Shown here in pieces: positions 51,013 to 63,796 of a stretch of 64,000 nt of DNA (position 1 is its first letter; each line of letters opens with the position of its first letter). The notes beneath the pieces are model-generated. The model was not told the DNA's origin and searched no databases. It saw only the letters and a list, made by a program, of their open reading frames with translations. The stretch is from the NCBI RefSeq assembly GCF_003473485.1, contig NC_053049.1:10416001-10480000 (forward strand), in the 5' to 3' direction. A program made the position numbers and the translations under genes. The DNA comes from Medicago truncatula. Its lineage: Eukaryota; Streptophyta; Magnoliopsida; Fabales; Fabaceae.

Positions 51013-52313
51013 TTAGAAAAAGAAAAAGTCTATAACAATAACTAATAACTCTATAACATATAATCTAAGACTAATTATGCCAGCTAGGAAGTAAATTGTT
51101 TGAATAGAAGCATGCAAATAAAACCAAGCGGGATCCCGTTGCTTGAAATAACGATAAATTATGGATCCGAGTATCATTAGAGTGGTCCATCCTGCACTCT
51201 GCAGAATGCCATGCCTTCTTCTTGGAACTTTTGGGTTACAATTTCTCTTAATTATTTTACCTGTTTCAAGATATAATATTCAGATTGCAGTCATTTTAAC
51301 AAAACACTAATTAACTGTGAAGACAATCTACATAATGAAAAACTTATATAAATGCAAAATTGACTAACCTTTTGAATAATCTATGACCAATGATATGTGA
51401 CCGCTATGTTTGGACAAGGCATAGTCAGGATAATTAGGAAATACACCATTTGGTCCAATGGCAAATAACAATTTTGTACTAGGTTGTGTAGTTTTCAATT
51501 GAAAGATCATGTAGACTAGTGATGTGCCAGCTGCAGCTATGGATGATGCATTCATAATATAAAGTTCTCCTTTGTCAAGAATCACTTCATTTGTTGATTT
51601 TCCATCAAGAGAGTACATTTTCATTCCCCCTGCACCTGAAGATGGCATCCACCCTACAATCGCAGTAGAACCAACCATGTTGCCATTTTTGGAGAACCCT
51701 ATAGCTCCATATGCATTTATGTTTGTTGGGAATGAGAATATAAAACTCCATATATTTGATGAAGCCTTAGCATACTGTTCAATTTTCACAACAATAATTT
51801 CAATGTAAAATTGATCACTAAGTTAGTACCTAAAATTAGCATCATTTTGCCAATCGATCACAAATTCATTTAGCAACCTTTTTTAGTTGAATTCGCAGAT
51901 ACGAATTGTTCATCTTAGTTGTTGGATGAAGATCGAACAAGTGGTAGTATTTAAATCTGATATGAAGTTAGAATATGAGTTGATTGATCTTTGCGACGGC
52001 ATACAATTCTACATCATGATGCTATATAAAATGTGCAATTAATTAAGAATAAAAGAAAATAAGGATGGATTCTTAAAATAAATAAATAAAAAAAATGGAA
52101 ATCACCAACACATACTCTGAGAATGAAATTGTGATCGCCCCAAACAGGAATGCAGAGAAGTGATTTTGTATCAAAAGGGATTGGTTGCTGAAGTTGGACC
52201 AAATTAGAGGCACATGAATCTAGAGAAGTCACAAGGATTGATGAACTACAAAGGAGAATGAGAAAGATTAATAGGCAAAAGTATGTCAACTTCATTTTTG
52301 TGTGGAAGGCCAT
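51013..52313 (-). CDS. truncated DOMON/cytochrome b561-type protein
   Basis: Exons (minus): 52313-52116, 51774-51369 and 51260-51013, in frame, 283 residues. Signal peptide, then a DOMON domain with a GNMVGSTAIVGW Met motif and a His near its end (LSKHSGH). These resemble the Met and His that bind heme b in the related AIR12. Exon 3 starts the b561 part (RRRHGILQSAGW and WFYLHASIQTIYFLAGIISL) but then runs into unrelated sequence and a stop at 51013. Only two of the four b561 heme His remain and exon 4 is missing, so it cannot pass electrons through a b561 core. Either a pseudogene or a membrane-anchored DOMON protein. Lies just downstream of the complete gene. Confidence 0.75.
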
Positions 52314-53300
52314 TAGAAGTGATAGGAATAGGATGTAACCTTAATTAATTATGTCATGTTTAATTTAATAAAGAAAGATAAGAAATGTTATAGGTTATAT
52401 TAACCTTGGAGTTAACGAACTACTTGGCAATTGGAGGAAGTTCTGGATGGAACGTGACATATATATATATACTGTTATGGTTGTATTCGATCAATTCAAA
52501 GGTGTATATGATATGGTCAAACGAAATGTCATGCTTATGATATTTCGTTACTAGAAAATTAAGGAAATACACTTTTTAAAAAAAGGCTTACCTGTTTGAA
52601 TTACTTGTCTTATAGCTAGCTAAGTACTTTTTAAATTAAGGTACATAAATCAGAAATAAAGACATGTTGCGAATACATAAATATATCCTTTATAAATTAG
52701 CAATATTTTAAGACCAATAAGAGTTGTGTCTAGCGGAATAGATTAAATTTGTCAATATTTGAATTTCGATGGACCGAAAGAGATATTCACATTTAGTGTT
52801 TGACTCATAGGGATAGAATATCCCAACTGGTTTGAGCTAATGGATAAGGAGTTAGAGGTTCTGAGTTCAAATTCAGACAAAAGAGTTGGATAAAATTGAG
52901 ATCGCTAAAATGGATTGGTTACTAAAGTTGCACCAAAAAGGATGGAAGATACTAACACACACAAACACTTCGAAACAAACATTTCATATAATGTTTTCTC
53001 AAGCAAACAAATTTTTTCGGTGTGAACATCTTATGCGCGTAACTGCAAAGACTAATCTCTCGAGTCGGATAGGACCACAATGAGTGATAAAACTCTCCCT
53101 CAAACAAACATATTTGGTTAATATTTTGAAAAACGTTTTTTTCTTTGCCTTATAATCTATTAAAACACACATGTTTACTGTAAAATTAATTCATTTCTAA
53201 TCATCCTCTCATACAATAAGATTACAAAAGAAACTAAAGAGCTCAAAAATGAAAACCAATGATGAAACAATTTTAATCTATCTATATAAAGAAAAGAAAT
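52314..53300. other. intergenic between tandem DOMON genes
   Basis: Contains the presumed promoter of the truncated gene. A weak SINE-like trace lies at about 52815-52880. No other gene. Confidence 0.4.
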
Positions 53301-56300
53301 TTAGTCTTTACTCCACAGTCCAATCTCAAAAATAACTGCAATGGAGAGTAATATTGCAAGCACAATTCCATAAGCTACCGTCCATTCACTTCCTTCCTTG
53401 GCTAAATGAATTCCGTAGAAAATGTTGGCTATAGATAGTATAATAACTATTCTTCCTATGTTATGATGATATAAATTCCAATGCTTTCTCACTTTTGATT
53501 CCTTCTTTGGTCTAGCAACAAATGCCATTACCTACCAAAACAAATTCACTAACATTATTAAGTGATTTAAGCAAGGTTTAAAAAATCAAACTGAATTGGT
53601 CAATCAACTGATTTAAATTCGAGCGGTTTAAAACAGTTGAACCATGACCAAGATGTCTCGTCAATTTGCCTAAAAATAGATCAAGGTTTCAAGAAAATAC
53701 CTGGAGGCAAGCAAGAACAAGAATGATGATTCCAAGGGTCTTGTGAAGATTAAAATTAATATGGAGTTGATTATTGAGGATTAGCCCAGTAATTACACCG
53801 ATTACCCCAAGAACAAAGCCTAGTGACTGAACTGAAGCATGAAAATTAAACCAAAATGGATCCCAATCCTTGAAGTAACGAGCAACTATTGCTCCCATTA
53901 TGATAAAGATACCCCATCCCAATATATTCAACACACCATGGCTTCTTTTTAGGTTCATAGATGAGTTTCCTAATACACTTGAACCTGTTTCAAATGAAAT
54001 AATCCATATATTAATAATCTTTGTTCACTGAGAAATATTCAAATCTTTGAAACAATGAAAAATTTCACTCTAACTAACAAAAGCTTTTAGGTCAATTTAC
54101 ATGACTATATATCCACAAAATGTGCTAAAACAAAACTATGTTGAAATTCTTTTTTCTACTTAATTGAGGATATATATCCACGATTTGAATTCTCATATCT
54201 CAAACGAACAATCTATATTTTAAAATAGGATTTTGAATATAATTTTCTCATCTCTAAATGTAAATAATTGGATGTATGATCTAGACTATGCAATATTGAT
54301 CGGATAACTTATATTTGAAGATGAGCTAATCAGATTCAAAACTTAATTTTGAAAATGCGAGTTGCTTGTCAACTTCGGTCATGCTAGTAGCATATTATCT
54401 AACTCACTTTTTCCAATAAATATTCTTCTATTAGTTAAAATCCAAATGGAATACACTAAATCCAACTTCAAAACATATGGTTATACCAAACAAAAGAGGA
54501 CAAGACATATGGCTTGGTTTGGTAGATTGTCGATTTCTGATCTTACATTTCAACTTAATCATTCTCTTGTTAATAAGATGAGAGAAGAATTTACCCCAAA
54601 ACCACTGGTCCAAATCTAAGTTATTTTGACAGTGAAATTAATGGGCCAATGTTGATCCTACATAACATGCTAAAATTAACAAACCAAAAGGTCAGCACTG
54701 GAACAATTTTCACTATATAACATGCTTAATTTCCACTTCCTACTTTATAGTACCTTTTCTCTTTGTTATTTAATAATAAAATCATAAAGCAATTACCAAC
54801 TCCACGCCTAAAAGAGTACAATTTCTTCATTGCAAATCAACATACATTTTTGCACATATTTTTGGGCCTTAAAGCACATAGTCACGAAATCTCGGTCATT
54901 GAATAAAGATTAGACTGTCACGATGATGACAGTCTAATCTGAAAATAGTCTAAAAACTACTTTAAATGAGACACTATTTTGAATAGCTTCTCTTAACAAA
55001 GACAAAGTTAATTCGGCTTTTTTAAAAAAATGTCTAAATATTTGAAACTGTAAAAAAAAAACATGCATGACATTTTTTAACAAGTTAATTACCTGTTGCA
55101 TAATTCACTGTAACAGAAACTTTGTCTTGGTGCTGCATTAGAGAAAAACTTGGAGCCGTAGGAAAGACACCATTGGGTCCGACGGCATAGATCAGCCGTG
55201 ACAAAGGGCGGTTGGTTTGTAACTGGAATGCCATGTACAAACGTGATGACTGTGATGTGATCATAGTTGAATTGTTAATAATTGGTAAGTTGCCTCTATT
55301 TGGAACCACTTGGTTTGGTGCATACCCTGATAGAGAATATTGTTTCATGCCTCCACTTGCTCCATTGGATGAAATCCACCCTACAATTGCACTTGAACCT
55401 ACCATGCCTCCATTGGGAGAGAACCCTATTGATATATAAGAATTTTGGTTTGGAGCAGAGAGAATGAAGCTCCATATGTTTGAAGATGTCTGAGAATACT
55501 GCATATATATAGTTTATTTATGTATAAGATTGGTCTGTTTGAAATTAATTTTGAAATATAAATGTGTATTAGATGAAATTAATTCAAAATTTAAGATAAT
55601 ATCAATAATTTTAGAATTAGTTTCATTGCCTTTATTATTGTTATTTTGATATATTTTGATATGGGATAAAATTTAGGTTTTGTTCTATAGATGTTGTCTG
55701 TACTATTTACCAGAGATGGGATAAAATTTAGGTTTTGTTTTATAGATGTTTGTACTATTTATCAAAGATACATGTTACATAGATTCGTCGGTGTCAAAAA
55801 AATGTTTGGCCAGCGCAGCCACGCACCACGATAGTGATTAGTCCTTAGTTAAAAACTTTGAGATACATTTGATTTTGGATAAAAAAAAAAAAAAAAAACT
55901 CCACGTAGATTATTTTTTTTTAATTGAATTTAAATTTAAAATTTTTTGTTTATACTATTAGATTAGACACGCAATCCATGAGTTGACTTGTCATTGAAGA
56001 ATGTAAAAATGGTACACAATAAAATGTATGTAAGTTTTGTCCATTTTGATGTTGGTTGTATTTGTAAGCATTGTATCACGATAGAATTGTGACATGAATA
56101 TATGAGTAGTAAGACTCGAAATGGGATTCAAATTCAGAATTAATTGAGCTCGCATCCTCTTCAGCGTCTCCATCCTTTGCAGCCGGCCCCCAACTTTTGA
56201 CCATAGAGATTGGAGACGCCGAGAAGATGTGGTTGCAATTATGATGATTGTATTGCAAGTATCGACATTCAAAATTTGAATATAGATAGATAAAAACTGG

Positions 56301-56547
56301 TTAAGTTAAAGAGTAATGCACTTACTCTGAGGATGTATCCTTGAGCATTCCAAACAGCAAGACAATTGAGCTTGGTTGTGTCAAAGGGGAGAGGAACACT
56401 GAGGTTTAGCTTGGTGTCACATGAGTCACCTTGTGAACTACTTCCATCTCCTTGTGAAGAAGAACTTCCATTCACTTGTGAACTTCCAAGGTTTGCTGAA
56501 GCAACAAAACAAATTGTGAAAATGAGGGATGCTAAGTATGCCTTCAT
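53301..56547 (-). CDS. CYBDOM: cytochrome b561 and DOMON domain protein, complete
   Basis: Exons (minus): 56547-56326, 55498-55093, 53984-53701 and 53531-53301, frame kept, 380 residues. Signal peptide; a Ser/Gly/Gln spacer with a repeated SSSQGDG unit; DOMON domain (ILR|YSQTSSNIWSF, GGMVGSSAIVGW, LMQHQDK). Then the b561 core with all four heme His: SHGVLNILGW, WFNFHASVQ, LHKTLGIIIL, LYHHNIGRIV. The family carries electrons from cytosolic ascorbate across the plasma membrane to apoplastic acceptors. Plants often list them as auxin-responsive AIR12-like. The last exon ends in a helix and KD. Neighbouring DOMON modules upstream and downstream have the same splice phase. Confidence 0.9.
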
Positions 56548-57149
56548 TTCTGTATTTCAATTAATTATGTTTGTGTGTTTATAAACGTATTAGTAAGATT
56601 TGTGTTATGAGACATATTGTAATTTAATTGATAAAGAAAAAGAAAAAAGTTGTTACAAAGAAAAGGTAAAGGAATTATTATTACAAATTAAACAATGGTA
56701 TTTGGTTGCAAAGGAAGAAGCAGTTTATCAATAATTATGATGACCTTTATTTGATTAAGTAGATTTGGTAGAAGGCTAACTTAAACCATTAATTAGTCAA
56801 CCTTTCATTCTTTTTTATTTTTGGTGTAAAGTCAAACTTCTAATACATTTTTATTTTGAATGGAACCTTTCATTCATGAGGTAAGATTAAGAGGGTAAAA
56901 ATTATCATAAAATTATGATAGTTCAAACTTTACATGCATTATTAGAGTAGTATTAATTATGCCTCTGTCCCTCGAGCTATTTTTAGGTGCATTCAGACTC
57001 TGCATTTGAGCTTATATACTGGTTTAAGTACTTGCAAAACTGTTTTTAGCTTATGGAAACAACTTATAACATGTTAACAAACTGTTTTCAGCTTATTTTA
57101 TAAGCTATACATAATAGTAGTTTATCAAAATAACTTATAGTTTATATGC

Positions 57150-57920
57150 AAAAAGTTTGACTTCATTTTATCTTTTATTACAGAAATAATGAGTACATGT
57201 AAAGCACTTAGATTTTTTTTGAAGAAGCTAAACTAGTTCACTCAACAACATGTAAGCGCAAGTATCAATACAGCAAGCATTAACAGTTAATTGAGTGCAG
57301 TTTTTTTTTTATGCAAAATTTACTTGGATACCTTGAGAATAGTTACTTCTTCCACTATTTGTTTTTCACAACTTCCCTTTTTTGGCTTTTCTTGTTTTTG
57401 ATAAAAACATCTCACCCACTATGGAGCATTGCTATTGAGTACGGGAGATTTAATCACGGAATTTGACGAAATGGAAAACACACTAATCAATCAAGGGTAA
57501 GGTTGTCATATAAAAATGGATTAAGGATAAAACTGTAATAACAAATACACATCAAGTTCAATCGTTGTTTTTCGTGAAAATGGCTCCGTGCTAACTAGCA
57601 TTTCCACATGCATAATGACCTATAATGATGTGTACTTGACCATTAGCACTAATTATACATATAAAAAAGCAAGAAAGTGAAAACAGATATCGCAGTTGTA
57701 CTAAAAAAAACTGTTTGCTGAAGTTATACTCTATCCTATGTGTGGCTTACAATAACCCAAACCACAGCTTAGTTATATTTCACATAGTTTTTGATTTTAT
57801 TTTTTTTTAATTCAGCTTCATAGACAATTAATTATCCAATTAGTTGTTCTTCAAAAAATAAATGGTTTATTCTTAAAAGGAGAATAAAAATCATTTATGA
57901 CTATTTCAATTTTTAAAGGA
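57150..57920. other. intergenic, no gene seen
   Basis: AT-rich. I looked specifically for b561 exons (an HG.L...W motif or LHK motif on the minus strand) that would complete the DOMON module at 58871 and found none. Confidence 0.45.
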
Positions 57921-57982
57921 GCCTCAATTCATGAAATGACGCAGTCTCAGTCTCAGTCGCATAAAAAAACTATGATGTCTCA

Positions 57983-58161
57983 TGGTTTTAAATTTCCGTC
58001 TACAACGACAATTGCAGCCGTAAGATTTTGAGGTCTCTGCATCGGCCACATTTGGCCTCAGTATAAAGGTTACCGATGTAACAATAACCGCAACCACACC
58101 ACAACCGCAAATTAAAATCATCACAGCCCTTGTCGCAGTAGTGGTCCTTCTTTTTAAAACC
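57983..58161. repeat. small TIR repeat, CCGCAACC-rich
   Basis: GGTTTTAAA on the left and TTTAAAACC on the right bound a segment rich in GCAACCACACCACAACCGCAA. The open frame across it (57924-58175, minus) is composition-driven. It lies directly after the splice donor of the DOMON module at 58202. Confidence 0.45.
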
Positions 58162-58201
58162 TTGAATGAAACCACAGCTTAAATACTAAATATACACTAA
58201 C

Positions 58202-58871
58202 CTTTTGAGTAGTCTATTCTTGTAGAAAACTTGTCGAGGTGTTTTGTTAGAGCATAATTTGGTGCTGCAGGGAATAAACCGGTGGATCCAGTGGCAAGTA
58301 TCAGCCAGGACAAAAGTACAGTAGTTTCTAACTGAAACACCATGTATAACCGAGAGGATTGTAAAGTGATGAAGGTTGAATTGCCTATAACCTGCAAGTT
58401 GCCTTTATCAGGCACTACCTGATTTGGGGTAAACCCACCAAGGTAATACTGCTTTATCCCTCCACTGGCTCCTCTAGATGCCACCCACCCTACAATTGCA
58501 CTTGAACCTACCATGCTTCCGCTGGCCGAAAACCCCATAGCTATGTAAGAATTTGTGTCTGGAGTTGAGAGAATGAAGCTCCAAATGTTTGCAGAAGTCT
58601 GAACATACTGCAAAACAGTAAACATAAATAATTTGTATATATGGCGGCACTGAAATATTGATATATATGTAATGAAATTTGAAAATGGTGCACCTACTCT
58701 GAGGATGAAACCTTGAGCATCCCATACAGAAAGGCAATGAAGGTTGGTTGTATCAAAAGGGATTGGAGCTTTGAGTGTCAGATTACCAGTACATGAATCG
58801 GTTTCTGGCCTTGCATGGAGGAATGAACCAAGAATGGTAAATATGAAAAGGAGGGGCAGAGGTGTCTTCAT
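58202..58871 (-). CDS. orphan DOMON module (exons 1-2 of a b561/DOMON gene)
   Basis: Exons (minus): 58871-58698 (58 codons, signal peptide MKTPLPLLFIFTILGSF) and 58607-58202 (406 nt, as in both neighbours), closed by a good donor (AAAAG|GTTAGT) in phase 1. The DOMON domain keeps CTGNL, GSMVGSSAIVGW and TKHLDK. No b561 exon follows before the next gene starts at 56547. It could be a gene fragment, could read through the donor to a short tail, or could splice to the b561 exons at 53984 and 53531, which would be in frame. Coordinates cover only the two exons seen. Confidence 0.75.
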
Positions 58872-59582
58872 TTGTCTCTATTTTTTGTGATTGTGTTTGA
58901 AAAATGCGATAGCATAAGGAAGATTTATTTGGGAATGTTTACAAAAAGGATAAAATAAAGTTAAACGAGGTAATGATTATCATATTGTAAGTTGTAACTA
59001 ACATGGTGGAGGGGGGCATTCTCAATTATGACTATAAATTAACACGAAGATTAAAGTCCACAAGAAAATAAGGGGGTAAAAAAAGGCTATTTTGCATCAA
59101 CAGAAATGCAAAGTTTTTATTTACGACTTCATATAGTCATCGTAATGCATCATGTGTCTAATAAGACAACAAGAACCATGCTCCTGCTTTAACTCATGTG
59201 TAATGCAAAAGTATATAAATAAAGGGAGATTTATGGCAAAAGGTATATATGATGATATTAAAGGAAAATGTTTTCATTTACCACAACTCATTATGATACA
59301 ATATATCTTATTGTACATTCTTTCAATGATAATGATAAAGAAACATATACAACCCAACCCCCCCAAAATAAAGCAGTGCACTGAGATAGATCCAAGATAA
59401 TACTTTCAGCAATCTCTTCATTTTTCCGGCCAAGTTTAGCAGGTATATGTCCAGTTCTTCACTTTATCCAATTTGTTGTCTCCAAATTGATAAATAATAC
59501 AATGTCCAAAGAAATCCATGTCTCTGACTTTGTTTATTCGCATGGTACAGAAATTTACAAATAGGAGCACACTGCCGTAACC
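58872..59582. other. intergenic, no gene seen
   Basis: Promoter side of the DOMON module and 3' side of the RNase gene. No recognisable coding sequence; the frame at 59152-59400 has no family features. Confidence 0.45.
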
Positions 59583-62500
59583 TTAAAGAGCTGCATCATT
59601 TGACTCCCAACTCTGAAGTCCATCACGACCTACAGATGCAGAGATTATTAGTATAAAATAAAATTGATAAAATGAATTACACAGTGGTCAATGTTTTACA
59701 CAATTTTGGGCTACCAGATATATATCACAATAAAAACAATGTTCAACCCCCAACCCATAGAATGATAGAAGTTATCAACTAAGTAAATATTTAAAAATGC
59801 ACAGTGATATTCACCAAAATTAAAAAATAGGCAGTAATAAAGTAGGCAGCCATAAAATAGCAGCAGATTACCAATTATTGACTACCTAGACTGAAGTTGA
59901 GTCAAAAGCAGACCCTCCTTTTCTAGGACAGAGTACCTTTCCGATCCTCCAAACTAAATATTTTGCACGCTAAAATACGCTTTTGGTCGCTTGAGTTATT
60001 TGTAGACTTCACATTTGTCCTTTAAATTTTATTTGTATCGTTTTGGTCCCATAAGTTACAAACGGTAGACACTTCGGTCCCTTAAGACACTTTGATCCTT
60101 TAAATTACAAATATTAGACATTGACAGAAAGGACCAAAGTGACTGATATTTGTAATTAAGGGACCAAAATATCTAATATTTGTAGCTTAAGGGACCAAAG
60201 TATCTAACGTTTGTTGTAACTTGATACAACGAAAAAACTTAAGGAACCAAAGTGAAACAAAAAAAAAACTCAAGAGGACAAAAGGTATAATTTAGCCTAT
60301 ACTCTATCTATTTCCACAATCTGATTTTCAATTTAAGGAGAAGTCATGAAGCAACTAAGTTGGACACCGTCTTAGGATCTCAGGAATCTAAGAGATGCAA
60401 AGATATTGAGGAGTCCACTTACCAATTTAAAATACCCAACTTCAAATTTCTAGATATATACCCTCCTCCCTTCCACATGCTATCACGTGATACTCTCAAA
60501 CGTGATCCATTTGAGCCACAGGCAGCAAATAGGCGGGTGTCTGTGGTAATCTCATACACTTATCAAGCATAGGGATCTTCCACAGAAGACAATATTCCCA
60601 GGACACTTTTTGGCTTCTCTGTGGTTTATACCCAGGACAGCTAAGGGTGTTGTGATTTTGGATTTGCGAAAATTGGAAAGCCTTGCTTCATACTTAGTTC
60701 ACCCCAAAACCACTTTCTGGGTTCGCTTTGATGTTGAAGTATTGATTTTTATTTGAAGGATTTCTTATCATTATCCCTATTTGTACTTTTTTCTCTCTAA
60801 TGAAATTTCTTCTTCTATCTGAGAATAAATAAAATTGTGCTCTTTCTCGGTACTACTGATATCTAGAATACTTGTGAAATAGTACCATCAAGTTTCTTGT
60901 TCAGATTTCAAGAATTGACAATGGTGTGGTAAGCATTGATCAAATCATAATAAGCATGAGTACCATGAACCAACTATCCTAAAAGCACAACTTTCTAGGA
61001 TTTAGAGTTAAAGTCAAGAACAACTGAAAGTCTGAAATATGGCATAAAGGCCAAAGAGTAATGAGCTTACCAATTGATACAGTTTCTGGCAAGCTAACAT
61101 ATTTAGGACATGATGCTTTTTTAGTAACCATGTCAATTTTAGCGTCTGCTCCAATAGCACAATCACGTGGCTGCAAAAACAAATGGGACAAATATACTAG
61201 AGTAAGTATGGTGGCAAATTTAATGTTTGAATAGGATTAGTAAACCATTCTAAAGTACAATATAATGAGAATTCTCTCATAGTTCCCATTAAAGTCTGCT
61301 TAATCAGGGTGAGTTTATTAGAAATCATGGGACATCTTTTAGTTTCTTATATGCTGAGTCTATTACAAATTAGAGCAGATTTCGAACCTTGAAGTCCTTA
61401 TAGAAGCATAGACGAAGTTCCTCTATAGCACCTTTTGAGCAAACTATTTGAGGAGATATATGGAAAGCATTCTCAATGGCAGAGATAATGCCTCCGAGGG
61501 GATACTTTTCTGTGTTTGACGGAACATATCCAGCATCATTTAGAACGCTCTGAAAAATGTTAAAATAAAAACATAATAGTCAAAAAATGTTGTGATGCAT
61601 ATGCAATTAGGCTTTTGGTCTTTACAATCAAAGGTTTTGCAAATACAATTGGTAGTCATTCCAAAAACAGAATAACCTCCAACCGCAGTACCCTATAAAA
61701 GAGCAGCAAGGAATTTATATAACACCGCCTACAATAGATAAGACAATGCGCCTAGTTGCCAACAACTTTTTTATAATTTCAACTTGCATGCATTTGTTTG
61801 GACAATACAACAGCAATAGGCCAACCCTAAATCCAAATAAAATCTACTATCAAAGCATTCTCATATGTATACAAAGGCACCAAGGTCAAAGGGACGACTA
61901 ATTGAACAGTTCATCGATCAGAAGACAAATTTTATCAACTGGAAGGACGATCGGTGAATAAATGATTCATTGATTAATATCCAAATCATATCATGTTGAG
62001 GGGGATCACTGGTTAATCAGTAGACAAAATTCATTTGTTTTTTACTGTGTTGGGAAGGAACGAGATGAAAGTAAAATAATAACAGCTACATGGACTGCAA
62101 TTGTATTTTCTAACTTCTAAGTGCTAGTATTCAGCCAAGCAGGTTTGATATTTAATCTGGTAGGAGAAATGAGAATTAGACATGTGACCAGAAGCAGAAA
62201 TACAATCAGGTATATACTTCTCATCCTATTTTGATTATTACTCCATGCGAGTTAATTAGCAGAGAAAAAAATATAGAAATTTATGTGTAACAAAAAACTA
62301 TGCTCCAGAAACTTACTGTAACGTTATATTTGAAATAAACATTCAGCGTTGTCAGGAAATAATCATATTCATTATGAAACACAGGAGACGAGCATGTACC
62401 ATGCTTTTCTGCAAATAAAATTTCAATATTAGAATATTGGAATATTGGAATATTAATACAAGAAAACCAAAAGATTTTACCTCAAACAAAACGCATAAAA

Positions 62501-63796
62501 TATTTAAACCAAGTGACAGAAGAAAATTTTGTAACTAAAAATAAATGTTGAAACTTTGAAGACTTTGTACTTTACCAAACTAATATTCTATATAACCTAC
62601 ACAAATTGTTTAGAAAAACAGTCAACAATTACTCTCCAGCAGCAAGAGTAAGACATTGAATGAACTTCTTAACTCTTGTAAGTGAGAAAAGACTATAAAA
62701 GATTCTTACCCCACTGCGAATGTGCACCGACATGGTAGTCCCAGAAACATAGACCATATCAAAAAATAAGTTAGATTTGATAATAATTTAAGGATAAATG
62801 AGAAAATAAGTAATTTTAAGTGACCACCTCATGACCCCAAAATGTACCCTTTCCACCACTGCATGATGATGGTGAGCCACAGCTCAATGATGGCCAATAT
62901 TTCTCTAAAGCCTCATTCAATGTTGATATCTGCACACATAAAATGAAAAGGTAAAACTTTGAAAAGTTGAAATGGAGTGCTAATGCAACAAATTGGATTT
63001 TTTTTTTATATTTTTTATCAAACTGCAACAAATTGGATTAAAAACAAACTCAAAGTTCTAATGGTGGTATAGATATAAATGCAACACTAACACAACCAGA
63101 ATGTAAACTAAACTTAAACCAGTGAAAATTTCAAAATAAAAAAATAAAAATATGCAGTTTCAACAGCTAAAAAAGTGTTTTTTTTAATGGCAAATGTTAG
63201 TAGTTAGTAGTTCTTGAGTTTCATCAATTCAAAATTATTTATCAATAAGTTATCGGATAAAACTAAAAATTATTACTAGAACTTCCTGCTATAACTAAGC
63301 AAGGTAATTCAATTTTATTTTGTCCAAAATTTGTCAGTCCAAGCATGAAAAGTTGAAAACTGATACATATGGTTTGTAATGTAATGATTTGCACATTATG
63401 GTCGGAAATTGTACCTCTTTTGGATCAAAATGAGATTTAGTGCAACAGGATGGCCAAGTTCCATCATTGTAGTCAGGCCAGAGTCCATCTATTATACAAG
63501 CACAAATAATGATCAGTTAAGATAATTGTTGTAGGAATATCCATAGTCCATACACAGAAGAGACACAGGTTGGTATATAGTTTACCTCCATAACAGATTT
63601 TGATTTTTACAAACAAAAGAACTCCACAAATCATAAGTAGAATTTGATTCAAAACACATACAATACAATTTTTTAAACCCAAAATAGACAGGTAAACAAG
63701 AAAGAGCCATTTCAACATATCTAAATTATCAATGTAACAATAACAAATTTGAAAATTTCAAACTCACGTATTGTGAATATTCCGGGAGAATTGGAG
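59583..63796 (-). CDS. RNS2: S-like T2 ribonuclease, RNS2 type, 5' part outside the window
   Basis: Exons (minus): 63796-63768, 63488-63415, 62929-62828, 62713-62710, 62408-62317, 61549-61388, 61170-61071 and 59629-59583; upstream exons lie beyond 64000. The read protein begins [15 protein letters not shown] (catalytic motif CAS I, His split over the first junction) and contains GHEWEKHGTC (CAS II). Conserved blocks [25 protein letters not shown] and [10 protein letters not shown] match plant class II T2 RNases. Such enzymes cleave single-stranded RNA to 2',3'-cyclic phosphates and recycle rRNA in vacuole/ER compartments. The end is ESNDAAL. A 4-nt exon (TGGG) supplies the Trp and the first base of the Glu codon of CAS II. 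The last intron (about 1.4 kb) carries a fold-back repeat (59971-60298). Confidence 0.92.
59971..60298. mobile_element. GGTCCC-type fold-back MITE in the last RNase intron
   Basis: Ends TAAAATACGCTTTTGGTC and GACAAAAGGTATAATTTA are inverted; inside are opposed GGTCCC(T/A)TAAG and CTTAAGGGACC modules. Same modular style as 37435-38602, but a different sequence. Confidence 0.6.
62710..62713 (-). other. RNS2: 4-nt microexon of the T2 ribonuclease
   Basis: Minus strand reads TTCGCAG|TGGG|GTAAGA. Exon 62929-62828 ends in GHE (phase 0) and exon 62408 starts AA AAG CAT GGT. Only insertion of TGGG restores HEWEKHGT. Confidence 0.85.

Noticed and set aside
57924..58175. 83-codon minus-strand frame after the orphan DOMON module, considered as its b561 exon
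   Set aside because: No heme His motifs and no resemblance to b561 helices; it overlaps a small TIR repeat rich in CCGCAACC.
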